In this document: piece after piece, positions 26,552-34,903 of the stretch
Layout of the letters: each line of letters opens with the position of its first letter
Numbering within the stretch: the first letter of the stretch is position 1
Origin: Arthrobacter sp. Y-9
Lineage (GTDB): Bacteria > Actinomycetota > Actinomycetes > Actinomycetales > Micrococcaceae
Assembly: GCF_029690065.1 (NCBI RefSeq)
Contig: NZ_CP121463.1
Location: 310,001-374,000, forward strand
DNA: 64,000 nucleotides
Direction of reading: 5' to 3'
Made by a program: the position numbers and the translations under genes
The notes under the pieces: model-generated
Database searches by the model: none
Seen by the model: only the letters and a program-made list of their open reading frames with translations
What the model was told of the DNA's origin: nothing

Positions 26552-27652
26552 TCATGCGTCCATGATGCCGGGTCCCATGCCGGGCACCTCCTGCGGCATC
26601 CCGGGCCCGGGGACAACCTCGCCCGTGGCGGCGCCGTCCGGGCCGAGCATGAAGCCCACGCGCTTGGCGCTGCGCAGCATGACGGTGCTCTGCACGAGTT
26701 CGATCTGGGGGAGCCGTTCCTGCAGGGTCAGTTCGGCGGTGAGGACGTCGGCCACCGTGCGGAGCCACATCATGATGATGAAGTTGGTCCGGCCCGTGGT
26801 GGACGCGGCGAGGCGGACGTTCCGCAGCCCGCTCAGCGCCGCGGCCACCTGGGCGTGCTGCCCGGCGGGCGCCTTGGCGAGCCAGCGGCACGCGACCGGG
26901 TAACCGGCGGGGCCCTGGGCGACCTCGCAGCGGAAGGTCAGGAGGTCGCTGCCCAGGATCTTCGCGAGCTGTCGGTGCACGGTGGCCGGACTCCGGTCGA
27001 GGGCGCGGGCCATGTCCGCGACGCCGGCCCGCCCGTTGAGCGCCAGGAAGGGCAGGAGGTCCAGGGCGGCGTCCGGGACGGGTCCGTGGTGCGGTTCGAC
27101 CGCCCCGAGGCGCGTGAAGGCGGCGATCTCCTCGCGGTCGAGCGCGGCGAGCCGCCACGAATGTCCGCCGGAGTGCAGCCGGGTGCACAGCTCGCTGTGC
27201 ACGTGGAGGACCCCCGGCGCCGACGCGACCTGCGGCAGGATGCGTTCCGTGCATTCGGCGAGCGACGGCGCCAGCACGGTGAGCGCGAGATCCGGGTTCC
27301 CCGTGGCCACGTCGATCGTGGCCACTTCGGGGATGGCGGCCAGGGCCGTCTGCGCCTGTTCGCGGAGCCCCGGCTCACACTCGATGTCCGCGAAGGCGAG
27401 GATCATGACGGACGGGTCGCCCGCGAGATGGGCCGTGATCCAGGCCCGCCCCGAGGCCCGCAGTCGTTCCCAGCGACGCGCCAGGGTTGCGGGATGGGAA
27501 CCGAGGATGCCGGCGGCGTCGAGCCAGGAGACGCGCGGGGCGATCTGCAGGGCGTGCAGCAGCCGCAGGTCCTCCTCGGACAGCTCGACGGCGGGGACCC
27601 CCAAGGGGTGGAAACCCGAGAGTGGATGAAAACGCTGACGCGGCACGCTCAT
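26552..27652 (-). CDS. Lrp/AsnC-family regulator with two HTH-ligand modules
   Basis: 366 residues from MSVPRQR; the frame is open far upstream but that extension overlaps the divergent M20 gene and reads as noise. Two AsnC-type modules are in tandem: the first HTH is at ELSEEDLRLLHALQIAPRVSWLDAAGILGSHPATLARRWERL with an AsnC-like ligand domain around VMILAFADIEC; the second HTH is around LNGRAGVADMARALDRSPATVHRQL, followed by a second ligand domain. Double-length Lrp proteins of this type usually control an adjacent amino acid or acyl-amino acid locus. It is divergent from the M20/MHS pair across a 97-nt gap, so it likely regulates that pair. Confidence 0.85.
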   Translation of the reverse strand: MSVPRQRFHPLSGFHPLGVPAVELSEEDLRLLHALQIAPRVSWLDAAGILGSHPATLARRWERLRASGRAWITAHLAGDPSVMILAFADIECEPGLREQAQTALAAIPEVATIDVATGNPDLALTVLAPSLAECTERILPQVASAPGVLHVHSELCTRLHSGGHSWRLAALDREEIAAFTRLGAVEPHHGPVPDAALDLLPFLALNGRAGVADMARALDRSPATVHRQLAKILGSDLLTFRCEVAQGPAGYPVACRWLAKAPAGQHAQVAAALSGLRNVRLAASTTGRTNFIIMMWLRTVADVLTAELTLQERLPQIELVQSTVMLRSAKRVGFMLGPDGAATGEVVPGPGMPQEVPGMGPGIMDA

Positions 27653-27749
27653 CTGAAAAATTGTTGCACCTGAGCTTCTGGACTGGAAGAGAAGCGCACA
27701 CTCTTCATACGCCAGACTATGGCGTGGATCACACATGAGGAGACGGTGC

Positions 27750-29054
27750 ATGGCCATCACGGACGACGCACGGGCGTTGCAGGACCAGCTCATCCAGTGG
27801 AGGCACGCCTTCCACCAGGCCCCCGAGATCGGGCTGGATCTGCCCCGGACGCAGGAGAAGGTCCTGACCGCACTGGACGGCCTGGGGCTCGAGATCTCCA
27901 CCGGCACGGACACCACCTCGGTCACCGCGGTCCTCCGCGGCACGGCCGGCCTCCCCGCCGGGAGTCCCTCCGACGGGGCCGCCGGGACAGTGGCACGTCC
28001 CGCGGTCCTGCTCCGCGCCGACATGGACGCCCTCCCGGTCCAGGAACGCACGGGCGTCGAGTACACCTCCAGGATCGACGGCGCCATGCACGCCTGTGGC
28101 CACGACCTCCACACCGCCATGCTGCTCGGCGCCGCGACCCTCCTGGCCGACAGTCGGCACCGGATCGCCGGCGACGTCGTCTTCATGTTCCAGCCGGGGG
28201 AGGAGGGCTACGACGGCGCGTCGGTCATGGTGCGCGAAGGGGTCCTGGACGCCGCCGGCCGCCGCGTGGACGCCGCCTTCGGCATGCACGTCTTCTCCTC
28301 GCTTGAGCCGCACGGCCGTTTCGTCACCCGGCCCGGCGTCATGATGAGCGCGTCCGACGGCCTGTTCGTCCGGGTCCTCGGCGCAGGTGGCCACGGCTCG
28401 GCTCCGCACGCCGCGAAGGACCCGGTGACGGTGTCAGCCGAGATGATCCTGGCCCTGCAGACCATGGTCACGCGCCAGTTCGACATGTTCGACCCGACCG
28501 TCCTCACGGTCGGCCGCCTGGCCGCTGGAACCAAGCGCAACGTCATCCCGGACACCGCCGAGTTCGACGCCACCATCCGCACCTTCTCCGAGGCGAACCG
28601 GGAGCGCATGCAGACCGCGATCCCGCGTCTCCTCCAGGGCATCGCCCACGCCCATGGTCTGGACGTGGAGGTCACCTACCTCCCCGAGTACCCGCTCACC
28701 GTCACGGACACCGCCGAGACCGAGTTCGCGGAATCCACCATCGCGGAGCTCTTCGACGGACGGCACTCCCGGCTGGCCCAGCCCCTCAGCGGCTCCGAGG
28801 ACTTCTCGCGCGTGCTCGCGGAGGTGCCCGGCAGCTTCGTCGGGCTCAGCGCGGTGCCGGAGGGCGTCGATCCCCGGACGAGCGCTTTCAACCACTCGCC
28901 CTACGCGACCTTCGACGACGCGGTGCTCGCCGACGGCGCGGCGGTCTATGCCCAGCTCGCGCTGTCCCGCACCGCGCTCCTCGGAGCAGGCCAGACCGCC
29001 GCGTCGCAACCGGCCGCCGCTCAGCCAGGTTCAGCCCAGCCGGCCGTCCGCTGA
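27750..29054 (+). CDS. M20-family amidohydrolase (hippurate/N-acyl amino acid hydrolase type)
   Basis: 434 residues from MAITDD, preceded by AGGAG at 8 nt; an in-frame ATG 5 codons earlier overlaps that ribosome site. M20D features: RADMDALPVQE (metal-ligand Asp), AMHACGHDLHTAMLLGAA, FQPGEEGYDGASVM (Glu ligands), and a dimerisation lid (GGHGSAPHAAKDPV). These enzymes release amino acids from N-acyl or aryl conjugates (hippurate, IAA-amino acids). A low-complexity Ala/Gln/Pro tail closes the protein. Followed after 28 nt by an MHS transporter gene, suggesting uptake followed by cleavage. Confidence 0.9.
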   Translation: MAITDDARALQDQLIQWRHAFHQAPEIGLDLPRTQEKVLTALDGLGLEISTGTDTTSVTAVLRGTAGLPAGSPSDGAAGTVARPAVLLRADMDALPVQERTGVEYTSRIDGAMHACGHDLHTAMLLGAATLLADSRHRIAGDVVFMFQPGEEGYDGASVMVREGVLDAAGRRVDAAFGMHVFSSLEPHGRFVTRPGVMMSASDGLFVRVLGAGGHGSAPHAAKDPVTVSAEMILALQTMVTRQFDMFDPTVLTVGRLAAGTKRNVIPDTAEFDATIRTFSEANRERMQTAIPRLLQGIAHAHGLDVEVTYLPEYPLTVTDTAETEFAESTIAELFDGRHSRLAQPLSGSEDFSRVLAEVPGSFVGLSAVPEGVDPRTSAFNHSPYATFDDAVLADGAAVYAQLALSRTALLGAGQTAASQPAAAQPGSAQPAVR

Positions 29055-29082
29055 CCCGCCCCAGGAACCTCAGGAGACCGTC

Positions 29083-30396
29083 ATGACCGCCAGCACCCCC
29101 TCAGCCCCCGCCGTCGACGCCGCCAAACCCTCCGCGCGTCGCACCCTCATCAGCACCGGCATCGGAAACGCCGCCGAATGGTACGACTGGGCGATCTACG
29201 CGACCTTCGCCCCGTACTTCTCGAAGCAGCTCTTCAACCCCGCGGATCCCACCTCGGCCATCCTCTCGACGCTCGCGATCTTCGCCGTGGGCTTCGTGGC
29301 GCGGCCCTTCGGAGGGTTCGTCTTCGGATGGGTCGGTGACCGCTTCGGCCGCAAGAACGCCATGACCATGACGGTCGCGATGGCGGCGGTCGGCAGCCTG
29401 CTGATCGGCATCGCCCCGACCTTCGCCGCGGTCGGCGCGTTCGCGTCCCTGCTGCTCCTGGTGGCCCGCCTGATCCAGGGCCTGGCGCACGGCGGCGAGC
29501 TGCCGTCGTCGCAGACGTATCTCGCCGAGATGGCCCCGCGGGAGAAGCGCGGCTTCTGGGCCACGCTCATCTACTTCTCCGGCACCCTGGGGAACATGCT
29601 CGGCGCGCTGCTCGGCGCGATCCTGGCGGCGCTGCTGCCGAAGGCCGAGATGGCGGCGTGGGGCTGGCGGCTGCCGTTCATCCTCGGCGCCCTCATGGGC
29701 CTGTACGGACTGGTGATGCGGGCGCGGATGCCTGAGACAGAGGCGTTCGAGGAGCTGAAGACCGGGAGCGCGACGCGGGAGCAGGGGTTCGGAGCTCTGA
29801 TGCGGGACATCGTGGCACACCGGAAGCAGGCGGCCCAGGTGATCGGCATGACGCTCGGACTGACGGTCATTTACTACGTGTGGGCGATCGTCGCGCCGAC
29901 CTATGCGGCCACGAGCCTCAAACTGGATCCGGGGCAGGCGCTCTGGGCCGGGTTCGCCGCCAATGTCGTCTTCCTGATCGCCCTGCCGTTCTGGGGCCGT
30001 CTGAGCGACAGGATCGGCCGCAAACCGGTCCTCATCATCGGCGGTGTGGGGTGCGCGGCGCTGCATTTCCCCATGACCTGGCTGCTCCGGGACTCGGTGT
30101 GGCAGCTGTTCGTCTCGATGGCCGTGATGCTCGTCTTCATCGCCGCCGGGGCGGCGATCGCCCCCGCGGTGTACGCGGAGCTGTTCCCGGCGAAGGTCCG
30201 CACGGCCGGCGTCGGGATCCCGTACGCCCTCGCGGTGGCGGCGTTCGGCGGCACCGCGCCGTACCTCCAGACCCTGTTCACCGATGTGGTGAAGCAGCCG
30301 TGGATGTTCAACCTCTACGCCGTGGTCCTGAGCATCATCTCGATCCTGGTGGTGCTGCGGCTTCCTGAGACCAGAGGCAAGGACCTGAGCAGCTGA
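29083..30396 (+). CDS. MFS transporter, metabolite:H+ symporter (MHS) type
   Basis: 437 residues from MTASTPSAP with CAGGAG 7 nt upstream. Twelve hydrophobic segments are discernible. It opens with GIGNAAEWYDWAIYATF, the MHS hallmark, and has loop 2-3 GWVGDRFGRKNAMT, VARLIQGLAHGGELPSSQTYLAEMAP, and loop 8-9 GRLSDRIGRKPVLI. Relatives import dicarboxylates, betaines, shikimate or aromatic acids with protons. Paired with the M20 hydrolase under likely Lrp control; its substrate is probably the hydrolase's acyl-amino acid conjugate (inference). A terminator follows at 30459. Confidence 0.9.
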   Translation: MTASTPSAPAVDAAKPSARRTLISTGIGNAAEWYDWAIYATFAPYFSKQLFNPADPTSAILSTLAIFAVGFVARPFGGFVFGWVGDRFGRKNAMTMTVAMAAVGSLLIGIAPTFAAVGAFASLLLLVARLIQGLAHGGELPSSQTYLAEMAPREKRGFWATLIYFSGTLGNMLGALLGAILAALLPKAEMAAWGWRLPFILGALMGLYGLVMRARMPETEAFEELKTGSATREQGFGALMRDIVAHRKQAAQVIGMTLGLTVIYYVWAIVAPTYAATSLKLDPGQALWAGFAANVVFLIALPFWGRLSDRIGRKPVLIIGGVGCAALHFPMTWLLRDSVWQLFVSMAVMLVFIAAGAAIAPAVYAELFPAKVRTAGVGIPYALAVAAFGGTAPYLQTLFTDVVKQPWMFNLYAVVLSIISILVVLRLPETRGKDLSS

Positions 30397-30458
30397 CGCC
30401 GGGCGGCTGGCAGTCCTGAGTGGCCGACGCTCTGCCGAGAGCGCGACCGGGGCCGATA

Positions 30459-30488
30459 GCGGGGCGGGTGCGTGCGCACCCGCCCCGC
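30459..30488. terminator. Bidirectional hairpin terminator
   Basis: GCGGGGCGGGTG and its complement around a 6-nt loop (12-bp stem), between the convergent MHS transporter and small acidic protein genes. Confidence 0.75.
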
Positions 30489-30494
30489 CGCGAC

Positions 30495-30650
30495 TCAGGG
30501 GTTGGGTTCTTCCTCGGCTTCGAGGGCTTCGTCCGTGTCGGAGAACGAATCGTCCGTCTCGGTCGCGTCCTCGGCCAGTTCGGCTTCGCGCCGGGAGACC
30601 TCCGCCACTTCGTCTGCGTGTTCTTCTTCGCGCTTCTTGCTTCCGAACAT
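30495..30650 (-). CDS. Small acidic protein (51 aa)
   Basis: ATG at 30650 with AAGGA 6 nt upstream, TGA at 30495-30497. The product begins MFGSKKREEEHADEV and is about 40% Glu/Asp with no aromatic core apart from two Phe, so it is probably intrinsically disordered. It has strong coding-like codon use (G/C third positions) and ends at a terminator, so I regard it as real. Function unknown; the MFGSKK start followed by a charged tail suggests a small cytoplasmic partner protein. Confidence 0.7.
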   Translation of the reverse strand: MFGSKKREEEHADEVAEVSRREAELAEDATETDDSFSDTDEALEAEEEPNP

Positions 30651-30737
30651 GAGGATCCTTTCTCTCCGGCCCATCGGGGGTGATGCGCTGGGACCACCGT
30701 ACCCCGGAGGCTGTCACACGGGGTTGAGGGGGTGAGG

Positions 30738-32141
30738 TCAGTGCCGCCGACGGCGGGCATGGAAGGCGATCACGACACCGGCGACGAGGAGGAACCCGCC
30801 GGTCGCAGGCACGAAAGCGGACAGGTTCAGGCCCGTTGACGCGAGCTCGCCGGTGCTGGTGTGACCGGCGACGGGAACCGTGGTGTGGGTGCTCGTGGCC
30901 TGTGGAGCGGCGGGAGTGGACGCAGGGGTCACCGGCGTGCCCGGCGTGGCGGGCGGCGTCGTCGGCGGGGTGGCCGGCGCGGTCGTCGCGGTGGCCGGGG
31001 TCACCGGTGTGGCCGGCTGAAGCGGGACTGAAGGAGTGCTGGGCGTGGCGGGCGGCGTTGTCGGCGGGACCGGTGTCTCCGGAGTGCAGTCGAAGACGGG
31101 AGCCCCGGTCCAGGGGTAGTTGTGGCTTTCGTTCCCCGTGCCGTGAGTGGTGATGTCGTGGCCGACATAGAGACGCCCGTTGGTGCTTGCTGTCAGATCC
31201 GCGGACGCCGCGGGCGCCAGGATGGAGCCCAGGAAGTTGCCGCCACCACCGAGGGTGAGCGAGGGGGCCTGGGTGAAGTTGTAGAGGATCCTTGAGGAGG
31301 CCTCCCCGAAGTACTTCGAGGAGTACAGGTCCGCCTGTTCACCCTTGTATCCGACGGCGAGGGGATCGATGGAGACGGCATCCGTGCCGGTGACGTTGAC
31401 CGCGATCGACGCGTCGGCGGGGATCGATTTGTCGAAGACGAAGACGGAGGCGTCCTTGAGATCGGCGGTGGTGAGGGTGAAGACCTGGACGTTGCCGTGG
31501 CTCGGGGCGGTGCTGGTGAACGTGATCGTGCCGTTGTTGTTCACGGCCTTCCCCGTAGGAGTGAGGGCCGCGAGATCGGCGGATTCCTTGATCATGGTCT
31601 GATCGAAGGTGGCGAACGGTGAGAGCGCCTGGCCGGCACCCATCTCGGTCGCCACCTCGCCGCCATTGGTGGTGAGCGTTCCCTGTTCGTCGAGGACCCC
31701 GCCCACGTGAACCGCTCCGCCGTACTTCGGGCCGTCGGTCAGGCCATGCCCCACGTCCACGGTGGTTCCTGAGTCGATCAGCATGCCACCGCCGACGGCG
31801 AGCATGGTCTCGCCCGGGGTGGGGACGATCCCGGAGCCCGCGCCCACCCTGCCGACATTGAAGATCCCGCCGGGAATCTTGTGGAAGCGGGCGTCGCCTT
31901 TGATGACCAGCAGGCCTTCCGCTTCTGCGGCGGAGCCGGTCACGGTGTAGTCGCCGCCGGCGAACAGGGCGACGTTGTTGTCGGTGAAGCCCGGTTCGTT
32001 GACGATGCCCGGCATGCCGTCACGGGGAGCGCACGAGGCCGACTGGGCGGCGGCCAGCGCATTCGGCACGGCTGCGAGGGCGAGGGTGGTGGACGAAAGC
32101 AGCGCGGCGGCGCACACGGCGCTCAGGTGTTTCCGGTTCAT
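30738..32141 (-). CDS. Choice-of-anchor A family wall-anchored protein (LAXTG)
   Basis: 467 residues from MNRKHLSAV with AGAAGGAAT upstream; the longer frame is not supported. Signal peptide to about AAVPNALAAA. The body (residues 35-330) is of the choice-of-anchor A type: NVALFAGGDYTVTGSAAEAEG, beta-helix-like Gly-rich turns, RILYNFTQAPSLTLGGGGNFLGSILAPAA. A long Thr/Pro/Ala linker (PATPSTPSVPLQPATPV and similar) spans the wall, followed by the sorting signal LASTG, a hydrophobic segment and RRRRH. Probable surface adhesin; the same sortase class as for the first gene would attach it. Upstream 32142-32418 holds only promoter-type DNA. Confidence 0.87.
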   Translation of the reverse strand: MNRKHLSAVCAAALLSSTTLALAAVPNALAAAQSASCAPRDGMPGIVNEPGFTDNNVALFAGGDYTVTGSAAEAEGLLVIKGDARFHKIPGGIFNVGRVGAGSGIVPTPGETMLAVGGGMLIDSGTTVDVGHGLTDGPKYGGAVHVGGVLDEQGTLTTNGGEVATEMGAGQALSPFATFDQTMIKESADLAALTPTGKAVNNNGTITFTSTAPSHGNVQVFTLTTADLKDASVFVFDKSIPADASIAVNVTGTDAVSIDPLAVGYKGEQADLYSSKYFGEASSRILYNFTQAPSLTLGGGGNFLGSILAPAASADLTASTNGRLYVGHDITTHGTGNESHNYPWTGAPVFDCTPETPVPPTTPPATPSTPSVPLQPATPVTPATATTAPATPPTTPPATPGTPVTPASTPAAPQATSTHTTVPVAGHTSTGELASTGLNLSAFVPATGGFLLVAGVVIAFHARRRRH

Positions 32142-32418
32142 GGATTCCTTCTGTTTCAGGCAGCCCTTGTCACGGCCTGAGCAACGACGTGTGACTGGAG
32201 CAATGCACGACCAAGTGATGGGCCTGACGCTCGGGAACTTCGGGGAATGGCTGGAGAAACCTTGCCCCGGATCGAGCGCCTCGCTGAATCTAGAGGGCAC
32301 TCTGGAATTCATTCCAGTCACAGACGTGCTGCGAATCAGGCGGCCCCCGGCGACGGCTCCGATCACCGGGCGTGCTCCGGCGGGTTCTCAGGGCACGTCG
32401 CGGCCTAGGCTTAGGTCC

Positions 32419-33786
32419 ATGCAGGAGATCGTCGCCACCCTCACTCAGCAGCTCGGACCGGACAAGGTCGCCACGGATCCCGTCCTGGTGCGGGAATACA
32501 GTCAGGACCGGGCCCCGGATCGTCCGGAGGCACCCGCCCTCGCAGTGGTCTTCGCCGGCTCCGCCGACGATGTCCAGACCACGGTCCGTGCCTGCGCCGC
32601 GGCCGGGGTGCGGGTGGTGCCGCGTGGTGCCGGGTCTGGTCTGTCCGGCGGGGCGCATGCGGTCAAGGACAGCGTGATCGTCAGCCTGGAACGGATGAAC
32701 CGCATCCTGGACGTCCGCGCCGAGGACGAGGTCGCCGTCGTCGAGCCGGGGGTGGTGAACGCCGACCTCAATGCCGCCGCCGCGGAGCACGGCCTCATGT
32801 ACGCGCCGGATCCGGCCAGCTTCACGTTCGCCACGATCGGCGGGAACATCGGCACGAACGCCGGCGGGCTGCGCTGCGCCAAGTACGGGGTGACGCGCGA
32901 CTCGGTGCTGGCGCTCGACGTCGTGCTGGCCGACGGCGAGCTGGTCCGCCTGGGGCACGCCACCTTCAAGGGGGTGGCCGGCTATGACCTGGTCGCCCTC
33001 CTGGTCGGTTCCGAGGGGACGCTCGGCATCGTGGTGGGCGCGACCGTCCGGCTGCGGCATCTGCCGGTCAAGGTCGTGACGATCGCCGCCTTCTTCCCGG
33101 ATCTCCCGTCCGCTGCGGCGGGTGTCCTGGCGGTCGGCCGGGCCCGCGTCCAGCCCGCCATCATGGAATTGATGGACCGTGCCTCGATCGAGGACGCCGA
33201 CGCCCTCAACGGCACGACCTTCGCCAGCCGCGGCAGCGCGCTGCTCCTCGTGCAGACCGACGGTTTCGGTGCGGACGCGGAGGCCGCCGTCGTGCGCGAG
33301 GTCCTGCGGGAGGCGGGCGGCGCCCTGGCCGACGACGGCGACTCGGACGCCGAGCGCTTCGTGCTGATCCGGCGCAACAACCGCGGGTCCGGGGCCGAGG
33401 ACCGTTTGCGCGTCGGTGAGGACGTCGCGGTGCCGCGGTCGCTCCTGGTGGACTACGCGGCCGAGCTGGAGCGGATCGCCGCCGAGTACCGGGTGGGGAT
33501 GAAACTCGTGGCCCATGCCGGCGACGGCAATCTGCACCCGACGTTCTGGGCCGAACCGCAGCCCGGCGAGGAGGACGCCGCCGTGGCCGATCTGGACCGG
33601 GCCCTGGATGATTCCGTGCGTGTGGCCCTCGCGATGGGCGGCACCATCACGGGCGAGCACGGGATCGGCAGTTTCAAGCTCCGCTGGCTCGGCTGGGAGC
33701 AGTCCGAGCGGGTCCGCGAACTCCAGCGCGGCATCAAGGACGTCTTCGACCCTCACGGCGTCCTCAACCCCGGCAAGGCCATCTGA
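32419..33786 (+). CDS. FAD-linked 2-hydroxyacid oxidase/dehydrogenase (GlcD-like)
   Basis: 455 residues from MQEIVATL; the upstream open frame is an artefact. FAD-binding PCMH-type domain: VVPRGAGSGLSGGA, TIGGNIGTNAGGLRCAKYGVTRD and VGSEGTLGIV. The C-terminal FAD-oxidase domain has VAHAGDGNLHP and ITGEHGIGSFK. It belongs to the glycolate oxidase GlcD/D-lactate dehydrogenase group, converting a 2-hydroxyacid to the 2-oxoacid; no GlcE/GlcF partners are adjacent. TAGGCT (32406-32411) lies 7 nt before the ATG and there is no ribosome site, which suggests leaderless expression. Confidence 0.88.
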   Translation: MQEIVATLTQQLGPDKVATDPVLVREYSQDRAPDRPEAPALAVVFAGSADDVQTTVRACAAAGVRVVPRGAGSGLSGGAHAVKDSVIVSLERMNRILDVRAEDEVAVVEPGVVNADLNAAAAEHGLMYAPDPASFTFATIGGNIGTNAGGLRCAKYGVTRDSVLALDVVLADGELVRLGHATFKGVAGYDLVALLVGSEGTLGIVVGATVRLRHLPVKVVTIAAFFPDLPSAAAGVLAVGRARVQPAIMELMDRASIEDADALNGTTFASRGSALLLVQTDGFGADAEAAVVREVLREAGGALADDGDSDAERFVLIRRNNRGSGAEDRLRVGEDVAVPRSLLVDYAAELERIAAEYRVGMKLVAHAGDGNLHPTFWAEPQPGEEDAAVADLDRALDDSVRVALAMGGTITGEHGIGSFKLRWLGWEQSERVRELQRGIKDVFDPHGVLNPGKAI

Positions 33787-33802
33787 GCCACTCCTCCTCC
33801 CG

Positions 33803-33872
33803 ATCGACTGCTCCACACGAGGTCATTCCGCGCCGGAATCCCGCGATTCCGGCATCCTGTGGAGCAGTCGAT
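33803..33872. terminator. Nested double hairpin after the GlcD-like gene
   Basis: Outer 15-bp arms (33803-33817 and 33858-33872, ATCGACTGCTCCACA and complement) enclose an inner 9-bp hairpin GCCGGAATC/GATTCCGGC (33832-33853). Probably terminates the GlcD-like gene; the nested shape is unusual. Confidence 0.65.
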
Positions 33873-33917
33873 GGGTGATTCCTTGCCACCCCGGCGACGG
33901 GGTGCGAGGCTGGACCC

Positions 33918-34226
33918 ATGAGTCAGGACGACACCTTCAACGCCGACGTGACCACCCGCAACAACCCCGAGCTGCATCGCTACGAGGTGTTCGTCGGGGA
34001 CAAGCTCGCGGGTTTCGCGCAGTACCGGCTCACCCCGGGCCGGGTGGACTTCGTGCACACCGAGGTCGCCCAGGAGTTCAGCGGGCAGGGCCTCGCCGGG
34101 GTGCTGGCGCACTTCGCGATCGACGACGTCGTCGCGGCCGGCCAGCGCGTCGTGCCGCACTGCCCGTTCATCGCCGCTTATCTGCGGAAGCACCACGCCA
34201 ACGACCAGTTCATCGACTGGCCGTAA
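33918..34226 (+). CDS. Small GNAT-type N-acetyltransferase (NATD1/YidJ-like)
   Basis: 102 residues. Matches the short acetyltransferase family: YEVFVGDKLAGFAQYRL, VDFVHTEVAQEFSGQGLAGVLAHFAIDDV (acetyl-CoA site) and VVPHCPFIAAYLRKH near the end. Substrate unknown. GAGGCT 6 nt before the ATG and the absence of a ribosome site again resemble a leaderless promoter, although the box is poor. Confidence 0.85.
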   Translation: MSQDDTFNADVTTRNNPELHRYEVFVGDKLAGFAQYRLTPGRVDFVHTEVAQEFSGQGLAGVLAHFAIDDVVAAGQRVVPHCPFIAAYLRKHHANDQFIDWP

Positions 34227-34509
34227 GGCTGACGCCGCCGTTCACCTGAAGCCCCCAGGGCTGAGGTGGCCGTCCACGAGCCGCCCGGCGCCCCCGGAGG
34301 CCGCGGCCGCCGTCGTCGGGAGCGGCTCTTCCGTCCTGCCCGGAAACCAGCTCCCGCACCCCTCCCCGAGAGGATGATTTTCGGTTCCGGAGGCCCGTGA
34401 TCCCTTGATTTTCCGCGGGAGCGGGCGGAGACTGCTGGAACGGCCCCTTCCCACCCTCGTGGCCGGACGCGGCCGGTTCCTGGCATCGAACTCCCAAGGA
34501 GGCGTCACC

Positions 34510-34779
34510 ATGGCAGAACATGAATCCACCCCCGCAGGACTGGACGGCGAGATCGTTCAGAAGATGACGGCGTCCCTGGACGGGTCCGCGGCGGTTCCGC
34601 AGATTTCGCTCGGGGCCTCGGCGGTCGGTGGTGACAGCGCCCGCCCCGTCTGGCCGGACGGCAACGGCAAGCACCGGCACCCCAAGGACCACTTCAGCAA
34701 CCCTGGTCGCTCCGGCAACGCCGCCGGAGTGAACGCGGTCCACCGCACGAGCCGTCCGCAGATGCCGCACTCGCACTGA
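34510..34779 (+). CDS. Small hydrophilic protein of unknown function (89 aa)
   Basis: Begins MAEHESTPAG with a strong AAGGAGG 8 nt upstream; the longer open frame is not supported. The sequence is polar with a Gly/His/Asn/Ser-rich second half (GKHRHPKDHFSNPGRSGN, PQMPHSH), no hydrophobic segment and no recognised domain. Probably monocistronic: a large hairpin follows 13 nt after the stop. Function unknown. Confidence 0.65.
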   Translation: MAEHESTPAGLDGEIVQKMTASLDGSAAVPQISLGASAVGGDSARPVWPDGNGKHRHPKDHFSNPGRSGNAAGVNAVHRTSRPQMPHSH

Positions 34780-34792
34780 CCGGCGGAATACA

Positions 34793-34867
34793 CGAAAAAC
34801 ACCCTCGGTTCCGTTGCTCACCCACACACATTTCAGTGGGTGGACAACGGAACCGGGGGTGTTTTCG
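34793..34867. terminator. Large bidirectional terminator between the small gene and the fructose operon
   Basis: Segmented long hairpin: CGAAAAACACCC, CGGTTCCGTTG and CACCCAC pair in turn with their complements on the other side of a 10-nt loop. The outer A/T runs give a U tract on both strands, so it can terminate both convergent transcripts. Confidence 0.85.
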
Positions 34868-34903
34868 CGTCCCGGGATTCTGGAGGACCAGCAATCCGGA
34901 GGG

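Noticed and set aside
27653-28186. N-terminal extension of the Lrp-like protein by about 178 residues
   Set aside because: It lies antisense to the M20 gene and reads as low-complexity Ser/Arg noise; the Lrp domain starts just after MSVPRQR.
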